Below, in pieces: positions 36,701 to 48,500 of a stretch of DNA of 64,000 nucleotides. Under the pieces are notes generated by a model. The model saw only the letters and a list, made by a program, of their open reading frames with translations, searched no databases and was not told the origin of the DNA. Origin of the DNA: Actinomucor elegans (taxonomy: Eukaryota; Mucoromycota; Mucoromycetes; Mucorales; Mucoraceae). Where the stretch lies: assembly GCA_026027325.1 (NCBI GenBank), contig JAMSLZ010000001.1, positions 1,116,001-1,180,000 on the forward strand, in the 5' to 3' direction. Positions within the stretch are counted from its first letter, which is position 1. Every line of letters begins with the position of its first letter. The position numbers were made by a program, and so were the translations under genes.

Positions 36701-36862
36701 GACAAGTATGTAAATAATAATAATAATAATAATAAAAAAAAGGCATACAGTAGTAAGGGAATATATGGCGGTTGTATGTATAAGTATATATGTATATATG
36801 AGCATAGAATGAGTGATTCATATTGAACATAGAGAAGCATAGTTAAGTTATTGATTCATAAG
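30756..36862. other. Long gene-poor intergenic region
   Basis: About 6.1 kb without a gene that I can support. It contains a poly-A run (31463-31489), one dispersed-repeat copy (32110-32182), an ATT triplet run near 34139-34153, and scattered frames under 90 codons with no motif. No tRNA, 5S rRNA or snRNA was recognised by eye. Confidence 0.5.
32110..32182 (+). repeat. Copy of the ~75-bp dispersed repeat
   Basis: It carries GATACAGTAGT, then ATACGACATTGAAAC and AAGATTGACCGAGA in the same order as the other copies. Confidence 0.5.
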
Positions 36863-37411
36863 TTAATAATCACGATATGACAAGTGATCGATAGAATTAG
36901 GGCTAGGAAACGACATGCTAGTTGGAGAGCTATACTGTTGGTGTTGTTGTGGAGGAATCAATCTCAATGGAGGCAAAGAAAAAGCATCTTGAGCTTGATG
37001 GTGGTAACGAAGGTCAGTAGGTGGAGATCTTGGTGGAGAGATTGGAGGAAGATAGTAGGCTGGAGATTCAGATGCTTGGCGTCCACGAGAACGAAGCGCT
37101 TGACGTTTGTTTTGAAACCAGATCTGTACAGTACGAGGACTCATACCCAATTGCTTGCCGAGTTCAATACGGATCTCAGTAGAAGGAAAGTAAGTCTGGC
37201 TAAAGATACGGTTAAGTACAATCAATTGATTGGGTGAGGCTCTCTTTCTTTTGGCTTTCAGATTGCGATCATGATGATTGTAGGCTGGTTTGGGAGTAGT
37301 AGAAGAGGTAGTGGGTGATAATAGATTGGCAATGTCAAGTACTGAAGAACGCGAAGATGTATTGTTATTGGTCAAGAAAAGGTCAGAAAGTGGAGGTAAA
37401 GTGCAAGTCAT
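36863..37411 (-). CDS. Homeodomain transcription factor (small)
   Basis: This is an intronless 182-residue protein. A homeodomain occupies residues ~53-112: basic N-arm KAKRKRAS, helix 1 and 2 with LNRIFSQTYFPSTEIRIELGKQLGMS, and recognition helix RTVQIWFQNKRQALR. The invariant W, F, N and R of helix 3 (WFQNKR) are all present, so sequence-specific DNA binding is expected. The rest is Ser/Pro/Gln-rich and probably disordered, including SPPRSPP and a PPQQHQQ stretch. Homeodomains of this type occur in fungal regulators such as Pho2/Yox1; the target genes cannot be inferred. It stands alone beside the gene-poor region and has a T-rich upstream leader. Confidence 0.88.
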   Translation of the reverse strand: MTCTLPPLSDLFLTNNNTSSRSSVLDIANLLSPTTSSTTPKPAYNHHDRNLKAKRKRASPNQLIVLNRIFSQTYFPSTEIRIELGKQLGMSPRTVQIWFQNKRQALRSRGRQASESPAYYLPPISPPRSPPTDLRYHHQAQDAFSLPPLRLIPPQQHQQYSSPTSMSFPSPNSIDHLSYRDY

Positions 37412-37684
37412 TGTTAATTATTTGACAATGGAAATTAAAAATCTTGGTTCTTTATATATGTGTCAAAAAATCATAGTCCAGTGTTGTCTTGTATGTAATG
37501 CAGATCCTGTGCAGTCTATTGACACTTTTTTTTTTATTTTATTTTCTAAATTTGCTAATGTATCCCTTGAGCTCCTAACGGATTCATATAAATTATAGGA
37601 GGTGATAAGTAACACTCAAAATTTAGGAGAACAGCCGAGGAGAAACTTGAATAATAGCGCAGAGTAGATTCAAAAAAGGAGAAA

Positions 37685-38806
37685 TTACATATCTTCTGTA
37701 GACCAAGCATGAGCTGCGGCCGCTTGGGATTTCGATTGATTCAGTTGTAACAAGAAGGTATCTTCAAAACCAGTAGATCTATCTACACCATCCCAGCGAT
37801 ATCCAGGCGGGATCATGAATCGATTGGGCTTCCAAGCACCATTATAACTTGGCTTAACTAGTCTTTTTCCTTTCGATTTATGCGTTTTTTTCTAATGATG
37901 ATGAGCATGAAATGCATTATCATTTGCAAAGAACTTACTGTCAAAAAGCCTGCTGCTGGATCATTCCATCTTTCCTTTTCCTTCAATTCATCATTCAGTT
38001 CTTGATCATCCACATATCTATTCTAATAATAAGTATCCTTATTAAATCCTAGAACTTTGAACTCACCTCGCCAATGGTTTATCTTTTTCTTCTGCCAATC
38101 GTTTTTTCTGCTCTTCGGCTTCCTTTCTTTGTACCAACCCTTTACCCCACTCCATTTGTCTTGCTTCCTTCTCGATTTGTTCTTTCCTTAATCTAGCCTC
38201 TTCTTGCCGTTTCATTTTCGGGTCTATTTTACGTCCTGAAGCATCACGATACACTGTATCTGTATCCTGTCCTTGGCTTTCCATTTTCAATCGTTCCAGC
38301 GCTCTTTGCTCCACTTCTCGTGCTCTCTGGGCCTCTGCTTTGATCTCTGCCTTTGTCAGCACACCTGCTCTTTGTCCATTCGACATACGTGGCCCTTCTG
38401 GTTCCTTCACAATCACAGGCTCTTCATCTGATTCATCAGCGCCTTCTTGAATCGTTTGCCAGTTGCTGGTATTACCGCGAAATACGCCTCCTGCATTCTG
38501 AATTGCCTCTTGCTCCAAACGCTCTTGTTCTTGTCTCGCCTTTAACTTCTCTTGCTGTGTATCTGCAGCTGTTTCCCACCCAAAATCTTCCTCATCAATA
38601 ATACCAATATTGCCTATACGTTTCTTTTGAAAGCGCGTATCAACTGATGAGCTGGCCTTCTTTTTCTTTTTCTTTTTTTTTTGTTCGTCCTCGCCGCCTC
38701 CGCCGCCCAGATATTTTGACGCAATATAAGCTTTTGTTGCAGCATCCCCAGGTCCTCGCGCTAAATACTTTTTCTTTATAATGTCATCGTGCTGTAATGG
38801 GTCCAT
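37685..38806 (-). CDS. BUD13: Pre-mRNA splicing factor Bud13/Cwc26 (RES complex)
   Basis: Three exons (38806-38067, 38017-37939, 37891-37685) encode about 341 residues. The N-terminus begins with the family-like KKKYLARGPG segment. It continues through a Lys run and long charged helices, and ends with the diagnostic Bud13 C-terminal motif: YNGAWKPNRFMIPPGYRW followed by DGVDRSTGFE. Bud13 joins Snu17 and Pml1 in the RES complex of the activated spliceosome and promotes splicing and pre-mRNA retention in the nucleus. ATG 38806 was chosen over a frame-open codon at 38848 because MDPLQHDDIIKKKYL fits the family start. It is divergent with SAS10; start codons are 183 bp apart. Confidence 0.9.
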
Positions 38807-38989
38807 AATGCGTTCTGATTTATGTAATTCAAGTGTGAAATACAACACACATCTCTCATTTGCTTTACAATGCCCGCAGCATGAGCTCTGATGTGACGGG
38901 TTTTCTTTGGCGGAGCGCCACCGAATTTATTTTCAAGAAACACATCAAAACTGCTTGTACTTTTTTCTTTTTTGTATACGTAGAACAAT
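38807..38989. promoter_or_regulatory. Shared BUD13-SAS10 divergent promoter
   Basis: Only 183 bp separates the two start codons, so the upstream elements of both genes must overlap or the region acts bidirectionally. No clear TATA box is present; CT-rich stretches lie near the SAS10 start. Confidence 0.5.
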
Positions 38990-41018
38990 ATGGGAAAGAA
39001 GAAGACACCCGTTTTTCGCAACGCAGCAGACAAAGATGTTGATAGTTCCAAGGACGATAAAATCGATGCTATCAGAACTTGGGACGATATCGAGCACGAT
39101 TCAGAAGATGATTGTAAGTTTAAGTATGGATCGATCAAAACACAGCTAATTCAGCTTTTTTTTATAGTCCATGACGAAAGAGGCAAAGTCCTTTTAAACA
39201 ACAACCAAGATACCGAAGAAGGTACAGTACTTTTAAAGTAGTTTATATTTTATTATATTAACGTAATTTTTTAGAGGAAAGTGATCGCGAGATCTATGGT
39301 TTAGATGGTCTTGATTCCGACCAAGAATTATCTGAAGATGATATCAAAGGTGAAGAAGAAGAAGAAGAAGTCGATGGTAAACCTGCAACAAATAAAACAA
39401 TCAAAAATATAGTCTAAAGGAATCTGTTCTCTAGATAAGACTTGGGGTACTTCGAAAAAGGCATACTATGATGCTGACGAAGGCGATGACCTTGATGAAA
39501 TGCGTGAAGAAGAGGAAGAAGCTTTACGAATTCAAAAAGAACAACTCTCCAACATGGATGAAGCTGATTTTGTGGATGATGCTTTAGCAGGCTGGGGCCT
39601 TGGTAATGATGAAGACGCTGAAGCAGACAAAAAGCTCGTAGAAGATGTTAGTAAAGACCTTGCGGATATTTCCTTCGAGTAAGTTTTAGAATATATATTT
39701 GGGAGCAATTAACTTATGTTGCTGTAGTGTCATTAAAGTAGAAAAGCGTCGCAAGAACCTGCCAGTAGCAGAAAAGATAAAGATCATTCAAAACGAGTCA
39801 CCTGAACTCATTGATTTACTGGATCAGTTCAAAGCGAATTCAGAATCAGTCAAACAACTCAAACTGATTGTAGAAAAGATCCATACACAAGGCAAACAGA
39901 ATCAAGATGTAGCTCAATTCCTCTTGTTTAAATATCAAGTACTCATGAATTATATGACCAATATTTCATTTTACTTTGCACTCAAGGCTTCAGAAACAAG
40001 CGATGTGCGTGATCATCCGGTTATTCAGGCCTTGTTCCATCTTGGACAGACATTAGAAAAAATGAATGCGCTGGAAGAGAAACTTGAATCAGACATTGAA
40101 GTCTTTATAGATACATTAGATCAAGTGGATGTCAAATCAGCATTGATAACTAAATCAGTCAAGAAACAAAATAGAAATCTTCAAGTTCCTACGGTCGTTC
40201 CAGAATCAGATCTATCAGATGAAGATGAAGATGAAGAGCAGTCTGAAAATGAGCAAGATATCTTGAACGAAATTCAAGATATTGAAGAAGAATTCAAGAG
40301 TCTGAAGAAGTTGGCCAAGAAACGTAAGCGAGCTGTCACGGATGACTTTGGTGAATTGGATGCATTGGATGAAGTGGATATGGAAGACAAGATTGCCAAG
40401 AAGAAGTCCATTCGAGACTATGTGGCCAAGATTGATTCTGTAAGTTGCATTTTACAAGTACATTACAAGTAACTCATCTATGTTATTTAGAAACAAGCTA
40501 GAAACACCAACAGGTACCAGGGTGATGTTGATTTACCGTATAGAGATCGTGTTAAACAGGAACGTAAGGGTGTTGCTCAACCTCAAGATACATCAGCTGA
40601 TTTGGATAATGCTGAGTGGGATGAAAATGATACAGCAGCAGCTGATCAAGTGCGTAATGGCAAGGCGGATTCTGATGATGAATACTATGCAGATATTGCA
40701 GCAAGCAAAGATGCTATTAAACGGGCCAAGAAGGAAGCCTATGAAGCAGAAAGACCTGCTATTGAAAGCCGCGATATACAAGTGGATGAAGGTCATAAGC
40801 GTTTAGCATCATACAAGATCTTGAAGAATAAGGGCTTGACTCCTCATCGTAAGAAGGAGAATAGAAACGCTCGTGTCAAGCATAGAAATAAGTATGCCAA
40901 ACAGATGAAGAAACTATCTTCGACAAGAGCCGTTGTAAAGCCTCAAACTGGTGGTTATGGTGGTGAAATGAGCGGTGTAAAGACCAATGTCATTAAATCA
41001 GTCAAACTGTCACAGTAA
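38990..41018 (+). CDS. SAS10: Small-subunit processome protein Sas10/Utp3
   Basis: Six exons (38990-39113, 39168-39221, 39275-39376, 39435-39678, 39728-40439, 40491-41018) encode about 587 residues. The N-terminal ~170 residues are highly acidic (runs of Glu/Asp). A Sas10/Utp3/C1D helical domain follows (ELIDLLDQF, then FLLFKYQVLMNYMTNISFYF). The C-terminal Sas10 domain carries NKGLTPHRKKENRNARVKHR and KYAKQMKKL. The protein is a component of the U3 snoRNP-containing processome and acts in 18S rRNA maturation in the nucleolus. All five introns are short and canonical, and phases close. The convergent side has no close neighbour; the 5' side is shared with BUD13. Confidence 0.92.
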
Positions 41019-41400
41019 AACAAATCTTTCCCAGCATGTACCTTTATTCATATTTTTTTTTGTATCATTCCCCTCACCTTACACACCTCCTATCTTCAGT
41101 TGGTAGCAAACAAAAAGCCCTAGCTATATCATCTTTATAGAGATAAATTTAATAATTGTCAATATTACGATCATTGTTACACGTTCGACTATCTTTTTAC
41201 ATGTTATTCTGAAAACTTAACCTCTATATGTTGAATAACAAATGGTGATCTACATTAAACTTTATTTTAATGTTTGCTAATGAAACTTAATTTGGCCTTT
41301 TGGCTAAAGTCGATTTAACAAGTATAAGTCTTCTAGATTGGTCAAAGAACTCCCCCCCCCCTCCCTCCTCCCCCTCCTCCTCCTCCTCATCATCATCATC

Positions 41401-41432
<32 letters not shown>

Positions 41433-43415
41433 CATCATCATCACCATTTTCTGTTAGTTTAAGCGAACCAAGAAACAGGATTTCTATTCAGCTCCCTTAG
41501 TTCCGTATGAGTGGTAATAGATAAGGATTGTGGGGTTTATCTAGGCACCAGAGGAGTCATAATAAGATTAAAGATATTGTAAAACATTGTGATGGCACTG
41601 CCGAATTAGAATTTCTTGGCTTGAACCATATTAAACAGTTAAGTCCGAGATGTTTATATTAAATCCGATGTTTATCATTGCTAACGAACGTATTGATCTT
41701 CAAGTAACATATTCAATAAGGTTTTAGTTCAATAGTTGAAACTGTCAATATCTCTACGATTCAAAACATTAGAGTGTTCCACTGCAGTAACACCCATTAT
41801 CCTAATTATAGTACATACGTTGCTCTTTAGCCTAGTTATGAATGATTTCTCTAAAAATACATAATTGGATATGTACTGCACTTCGATGCATATACTTTTA
41901 CTATTCACAAGAAACAGTAAACTGGGCGTTCCCTTTTTGAGAGTATTGTATTTACATATAATCTCAATGATAATGAGATCTACCAATCGTGACTTGCGCT
42001 TCTGATTTTTACATACACACGAGGAAAAAAACATTGATTTGTATATCGTTAGCGATAGTTCTCTGTACATTTACGACAAAAGCGTATGCAGACATGCGCT
42101 CTTATCTTCAATCCCAGAAGAATAAAAGATTAGAGTGCTAGTCCTTTGTGGCCCATGGCTTAGACACATACTCTCATTTTCTACAAGTTAAATCAAGGTT
42201 TAAAGCATAATGACATTTTTCAAATATGGCAGCTTAGGGATTATCATAGCATATTGCAAGCCACAGACAAGTGAATAGTACAGGCTTTTTAACAAATTCC
42301 ATTAAGAGTTATATGGAATATAATTTGAATTCTACTACAAAAGGATCTATTGTAAACCAATCACATTGTACGTGCAGTTTATTTATGATGCAAAAGACCA
42401 AGATCAAGATATTGCACTGCTTGAGTATTGAAATATATGGCGTTTAAAGTAATAAAAGAACAATAAGAGTAGGATCACGTAGAATCTGGGGCTGCATTTT
42501 ATTGTACAAGTTAAAAGACCAACGACTTTCAGAAAGATAGTATACACTATAAGATTAAACGTCAGGTTACATGATCTGAGCTCTTATATACTATATACAG
42601 CGTTTATATGTGTCTTGATGTGTGATAGGGCAGTCAAGATATATCCTGCCCTTGATGATGGTATTATATAATTAGTAGCGCGAAAGTTGTTATTCTTTCA
42701 TTTTACTCAATTTCTTGATTTATACCGTTATCACGAAGAATAGCTTTACCTCGAATAGTTTGCTTTTACACATTATCTTGTCTTAATTACTAGCTTTTAA
42801 TCCAGATGCTACATAGTTTCACGACACAAGGACTTCTTCACCTCAAAGGATGTAAGTTTCTCCTATGTTCTGCTGAACTACTTAGAATGGGCCTATATGC
42901 TGCCGCAAAGGCGCTGTTTCCGTTTAACACTTTTTGCATTGCGTATATCCTTTGTTTGAACGTTATTTGTATGTTTCTGCTATCCAATTTCATTCTGTAG
43001 ATCACTATACATTTTATGCCTTTCCGTGATAGCAGGGAAGATCTATTTGTTTAAATAATTCATCGTTCGCCATTTACCTTTTCTCTTCTTTTTCATAGTT
43101 GAGAGTTACATATGTTATATAATATGATTTCTACTACAAAAAGGGACTATAACAATACGATCACGCTAAACGTGCGGTTTGTTTATTGATGTAAAAGAAA
43201 AGACCAAGATCTCTACATTGCATAGCTTGAGATCTATTAAACATTGTATTATTATTGAATGCCAGATTAGATGAGCTCAGATCTTAAGTATGTGTAGTAC
43301 CTTGTATCTTGACCCCGCATAGTATCATCCAGATACATGCTCATTTTAAAGAGCGTATGTTAATTACCTTCTAAAACCGTCAATAGTAGTTGACAGGCTT
43401 CTTCCTGATGCGCAC
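41019..43415. other. Intergenic region with microsatellite and a degenerate direct repeat
   Basis: I see no supported gene. A mixed CTC/CAT/TTA microsatellite spans about 41350-41450. Two diverged copies of a ~140-bp unit lie at 42306-42440 and 43103-43245. Confidence 0.45.
41350..41450. repeat. Compound CCT/CAT/TTA microsatellite
   Basis: A C-rich run grades into CTC, CAT and ATT triplets, a simple-sequence tract of about 100 bp. Confidence 0.8.
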
Positions 43416-43666
43416 TGTCGTAAACGCTCATGATTATATCAATAAGAGAATACTCTACAGATGTAAAATCGTATAGATATCCCTATATATAGCTGTAGAA
43501 GTGTATTAAGCATTATTACCAAGAACCAGAATGCAAATGACTGGGTTTGATTACGTTGAAGATCTTTATTTATATATCACACTGAGCAAGCAGACGCTAA
43601 TTGATAAATACTATCTCTCACACCAAATATGCATCCAATACTATTACCTTTGAATATAATGATCCC
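43416..43666 (+). repeat. Truncated R1-family LTR fragment
   Basis: This is a diverged sense-oriented 5' half of the R1 LTR (starts TGTCGTAAACGCTCATG). It ends abruptly where the R2 LTR begins at 43667. Confidence 0.7.
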
Positions 43667-44033
43667 TGTTGTAAACATGACTTGTTCGGTGTCCGTCACC
43701 AATCAAGTCAAAATGTTCGACAATGTTTATACTCAGCTTGTGCTTTGACAGCTTTGTAACGTCGGTTAAGAGATATATATATGGAAATCAATGCTTAGTG
43801 CAACTAACCTTCATAAACTATCTATCACCGAACATAAGTCGTACTAGAATGGATTACTATAAATCCTTGTTAACTCCATGAGCGCAGTCTTTGACTAACT
43901 CAATCGTCTATAATATCAAGTTAAATCCGAACTTCAATTTTGTATAAATAGCTCATCATTTTAATGCTTTAATAAATCAATTCGTTTTATCAGTCTGGTT
44001 ATTTTTACAGTCTTTATTATATTCGATATAACA
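43667..44033 (+). repeat. R2-family solo LTR
   Basis: This 367-bp LTR begins TGTTGTAAACATGAC and ends GATATAACA, matching the LTR in front of the gag gene at 59659. No matching 5-bp duplication: left flank ATCCC, right flank TATAT. Confidence 0.75.
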
Positions 44034-44200
44034 TATATTAAAAAGATGGTGTGGTGAAATAGCCACATAATTGAAGTACAGACAGACTAGAGGCCTGTGC
44101 GCCCTAACTGTAGCACATACATACTAAAGCATCATTGATTACCTTATACAGCGATACAGTCCTTAAACAGAGATACGTCCTTCTTATACTTCTTATATAT

Positions 44201-44700
44201 TGTTGTAAACGCTCATGATTATATCAGTAAAGAAGAGGTTGTATAGGCTTTGGTAGCCATATGCCCACCTTTATGAATAGCTTGAAGATGTAACTCATTA
44301 TTACCCGAATCCAGAATATGAACAACTGTGTAATTATTACGCTTTATTATAAAACAAGAAATAGCAGTAAAAGACAAATTCCTAATCGAGTGTTATGCCG
44401 AGATAAAATGCTTACCTTTATTTACAGTCCGATATGGTACCGCAGTATGTCGGCCATCATCATCATCTTGGAATACCAGCAAGTCACTATGAGCCGCGCA
44501 GTCAACAAGTTACTAGCTTACGTATACCCATAATATCATTAGTCAACCGCAGCAAGCTGAAAAGTATAAAAGGACGAGCTCTTAGCTGATTAGAAAAAAG
44601 ATCATTCGAAATTTAATTTTGAAATAAAAGACTTGCCACAGTTTTGATATTATTCTTCTGTTCTTCTATTATAATCCTCTTTCTATCCACGTACACAACA
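44201..44700 (+). repeat. R3-family solo LTR with TSD TATAT
   Basis: It starts TGTTGTAAACGCTCATG and ends GTACACAACA. A TATAAAA box lies near 44570 in sense orientation. The 5-bp duplication TATAT flanks it at 44196-44200 and 44701-44705. R3 shares its ends with R1. Confidence 0.85.
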
Positions 44701-45075
44701 TATATGAACACAAGTAAATAACCTTCAGTCACAATTCAACGAGTATAAATACAAGCTAGAAAAACTAGTTAGAAAGAATTAATCAATTTTAAGTTGAATA
44801 AACTATAACCAAGTTATAATCGACTTACTACCTGCTTTTATCTTAATTTTACCGCAGATGGGATTCATTTAATAACTATCCATCAAAAGAGGGAGTTTTG
44901 GATCACCTCTGAAAATACAATTAATGCAGAATGAACATAGATTAAAAAGACCTTTGATTGTTACTAAGAGACCATTTCCTTTGAAGTATAAATACAAGAG
45001 ATACAAGCTAGATAGAAAAACTTAACTCACTTTGAATCAATAAAACCCCATAAAACGGTTCTAACTGATTCACTC
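44701..45075. other. Interval between R3 LTR and Gypsy element, with an LTR-like short duplication
   Basis: Two similar stretches, about 44740-44805 and 44984-45050, each carry TATAAATACAAG followed by GCTAGA-rich DNA and an AATAAA-type sequence. They may be remnants of LTR ends. No gene. Confidence 0.4.
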
Positions 45076-45291
45076 TGAGATGTTTCCTGAGATGTTCGTA
45101 ATTAGTTAGGTACGTGTTTAATTAACGAGACAGAAAACAAGAGAGAGATTTATTCTACCACTGCCCGCCTTCTGTTATTAATAGGCTGGGTGGTGGTTAC
45201 ATATAGTAAATATAACTAGTCACGATTACACAAGTTAACTATTCAGGCCACTTCTATTACTATTCTATGTAAAGTAGTTATGTCCACTACA
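45076..45291 (-). repeat. 3' LTR of the chromovirus
   Basis: In sense orientation it starts TGTAGTGGACAT and ends AACATCTCA. It is identical by eye to 51136-51351. Confidence 0.93.
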
Positions 45292-45306
45292 TGGCCCCCC
45301 ACCAGG
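45292..45306 (-). promoter_or_regulatory. Polypurine tract of the chromovirus
   Basis: On the minus strand CTGGTGGGGGGCCA immediately precedes the 3' LTR, the expected plus-strand primer site. The R1 element has the cognate CTGGTGGAGGATAA at 62784-62797. Confidence 0.75.
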
Positions 45307-45593
45307 TTGAAGCATATATGATGATAATTAGGTGCTGTAACCGTCTTACCCTTAAATGGTTTATATAGATGTTGAAATTGGTATCCGTTACTGCTTTTCG
45401 GTAAGATTGTTTTGTGTAGATGTACTTTTTCGTTTACGTGTGTTGTACTGCTGTTGTGCTTTCAATAAAAAACCCTATGCTTGGACCAAGCATTTCATGA
45501 TATATATATATATATACAAAAAAAACATAATAATGTAAAAAAAATAAAAAAAATAAAAATGGGTAAAAAAGATTGCACATCTTTGTAGCATGC

Positions 45594-48500
45594 TTAGAGC
45601 TTGGCTCTATGTAGGCTGGCTATTATGACTTTGGATCTTCTCACACGTTTGCTTTTTCGCATACCGGTGCTTGAGCTTTGTATGTGTTTGCGATCTACTT
45701 TATCGGTCGATGGATTTCTTCTTTTGCGCTGTACATTCGCCTTATTGATCTCTGGATCCGCGCAGTTAGAGTTACGTCGCGTCCAGTAATCTTGTATGGG
45801 TTTTAGGCTGCTAAAATGTTGCACTTGTTCCCATGTGTCCTCATTGGGATCTGGATAACCTTTCCATCTGACTCGATATATGTATTTGTTTGCATTGGTT
45901 GGATCTACTTTGTGATTGATTACAGACTGTACTTCGTATATATCGCTAGCATCCTTTGTAACTGGTGTGCTCTCGCCGCCTGCTAGCTTGAGCCTATGTA
46001 TAGGATACGAGTTCGATATATTGTCCATTCTGTCTCTTAAAATGTAATTGTGTCTTTTTGTAATGCTATGCACTGTAAATGGCCCTGTATATGTTGGATC
46101 CGTTGCTGATCCTTTGATAACGTTAGATAGCATCACCAAGGTACCCACTGGATAGTCTGTATCCATTATGTTGTTTTTAGCATTAAACGTCTTTTGTTGT
46201 GCTAATTGTGTGGTTATACTTCTGTCTTTGATGACTGGTACGATGATTTTGGACATGTCATTTATACGTCTGAGAATTGCATTGGATTTTTCTGCACCTG
46301 GCTTGGCTTTAGCTATTTCCACTTTTGAATAGTCCTTGAAGTCGTTAGGCTCCCTTGCAAACATGATAGAGAATGGACGTGATCCGTGAATGCTTGCGTA
46401 TTTGCAGTTGACCGCTAATTGTACTGCTGGTAGATACTTCTCCCAATCGGTTTTGTTGTCATCCAACTGTTTGATGAGTGTCCTTTTTATGGTTCCCACC
46501 CATTTTTCTGCTACTCCGTTTGCTCTAGGATTGTAGGGTAGCGTTAACCGATGATCAATGCCACAGTGGTTTACTACGTGTTGCAGTACTTGATTTACGA
46601 ACTCGGTGCCATTATCGGACTGCAGCACTTTGGGGAAACCAAAGTCGCAAAATACCTTTATTACCTCTTTTGCCACTGTTACCGCCGTTTTGTCCGGAAT
46701 TGCTCTGGCTATGCAGAATCTCGAAAATATGTCAACCATGATCATGATATAGTTACTACCTTCCGAGGAAGTGACACTAAGTGTGCCTAGATCTATGGCC
46801 CAATGATCACCTGGTGCATCGGCCATGATACTGGTTAAAGGTCTGAACGCTTTGTTGCCTAGGTTAAATTGCAGACATTGCTCACACTGTTTAACCATTT
46901 CCAGAGCTTCCTCCTTAATGTTTGTCCAGTGGATCCCGTCGTTGTGTATTTTGGTTACCATTGCATTGGCTCCAAAATGTCCAAAAAGATGAGTATCTAA
47001 TAATATCTTCTGTCTTTGATCTTTAGGAGGCGTCATGTATTCTTTAACTTGACTTATTGCATTAATCGCCTCTAAATAAGCTTTTGGCTTATTACTGATG
47101 TTTATCTTGCTAGCCTTACCGCCATTACCCCCCTCCAGACGCAATGTTGGATGCGTCGAAGTTTTTATTGTGTCGGGTATTGCCTTGTTATATGTTGGTA
47201 CATGCTCCTCTCCAAATAAACGAGATAACGCGTCGGGGATGACGTTTAGTATACCAGGTAGATGTACCACATCATAAGTATAGTCACAAATTATGTCTAG
47301 CCAACCTACCATCATGGGATTGGCGATAGTTTGAGTTTGCAGGTAACATAATGCTTTATGATCGGTAATGAGAGTGAATGGATTGCCCCACAAATATTGA
47401 TGAAATCTTCGTAACATAAAAACAACTCCTAGTAGTTCTCTCTTAGTACACGAATAGTTTTTTTCTGAGGTTGATAATGAACGTGCAGCAAAGCCTATGT
47501 ACTTGTATGTATTATTAATTACTTGGTAGACCACTCCACCGATGGAATACGCGCTGGCATCCGTCGCTACGTAAAATGGGTGATCCATTTGTGGAATGCT
47601 TAGCACCGGCGCACTGCTGAGTGCCGTTTTAATGTCTTCAAAATCTTGCTGAAGTTGTGCGGTCCATAGGTGAGTGATATCACCTTCATTTCTTAGCTTA
47701 TCTAAGCGGTGCGTCATATCCGAGAATTTAGGTAGATGATCTCTAAAATAATTGGCGAATCCTAGGAATCGCATAATGTGTTTGCCTGTAGTAGGTGCTG
47801 GCCAGTCATATGCGTTTGTTACTTTACGTTGATCCAAAGATACTCCATCTGCACTTAATGAGAATCCCAATAAGTAAACTGATTTCTGAGCAAAATGACA
47901 TTTTTTGACGTTAAGAATCAAATTTACTGCTGTCAGCCGGTTGATGCAATCTTGTACGTGTTTTGCATGATCATGTATATTATCCGAGTGAACCAAAACA
48001 TCATCTACAAATACCGTTACATAGCCACATCCTGCGAAGATCTTGTTCATGACCCTCTGGAAGCATGAGCTTATCGACTTCAACCCGAAAGGGCAGGAAA
48101 CAAAGCAGTATTGCTGGCCATCATTCACTGTAAAAGAAGTCTTATGTTGATCTTCTTCTGCGAGTTTGAATCGATGGAACGCTTGTCGAAGGTCCAAAGT
48201 GGTAAAAACTTTCGACTTACCCATAGATCGGAAGACATCTTTAACTAATGGTATAGGAAAACGATCATCAGGCAAAAGTAGGTTTAAGGCTCTTGGGTCC
48301 AAACACACTCGAATGCCTGTATAATTTCCATCTAAATCCTTTTTAGTGGCACAAGTAATAGGATTATTAAAATCAGTATTAACCGGAGCCACTTTTATAA
48401 CTCCTTCTTGCAGCCATTGTTGAATTTGATCTTGTAAGACAGCTTTCAACTTCTCTGGAATAGGGTACTGTCGTCTATAGGCGGTTTTTCCCTTTTCTGT

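Noticed and set aside
41288..41305. TTTGGCCTTTTGGCTAAAG resembles the 5' stem-loop of U2 snRNA
   Set aside because: The match stops after about 14 nt. The branch-point recognition GTAGTA and the downstream U2 core are absent, so this is chance or a tiny fragment.
42806..43000. 64-residue hydrophobic ORF
   Set aside because: It has TM-like composition but no splice partners, family motif or promoter signal.
44318..44533. 71-residue ORF repeated at 53153-53368
   Set aside because: Both lie inside R3 LTR copies; identity reflects the repeat, not coding constraint.
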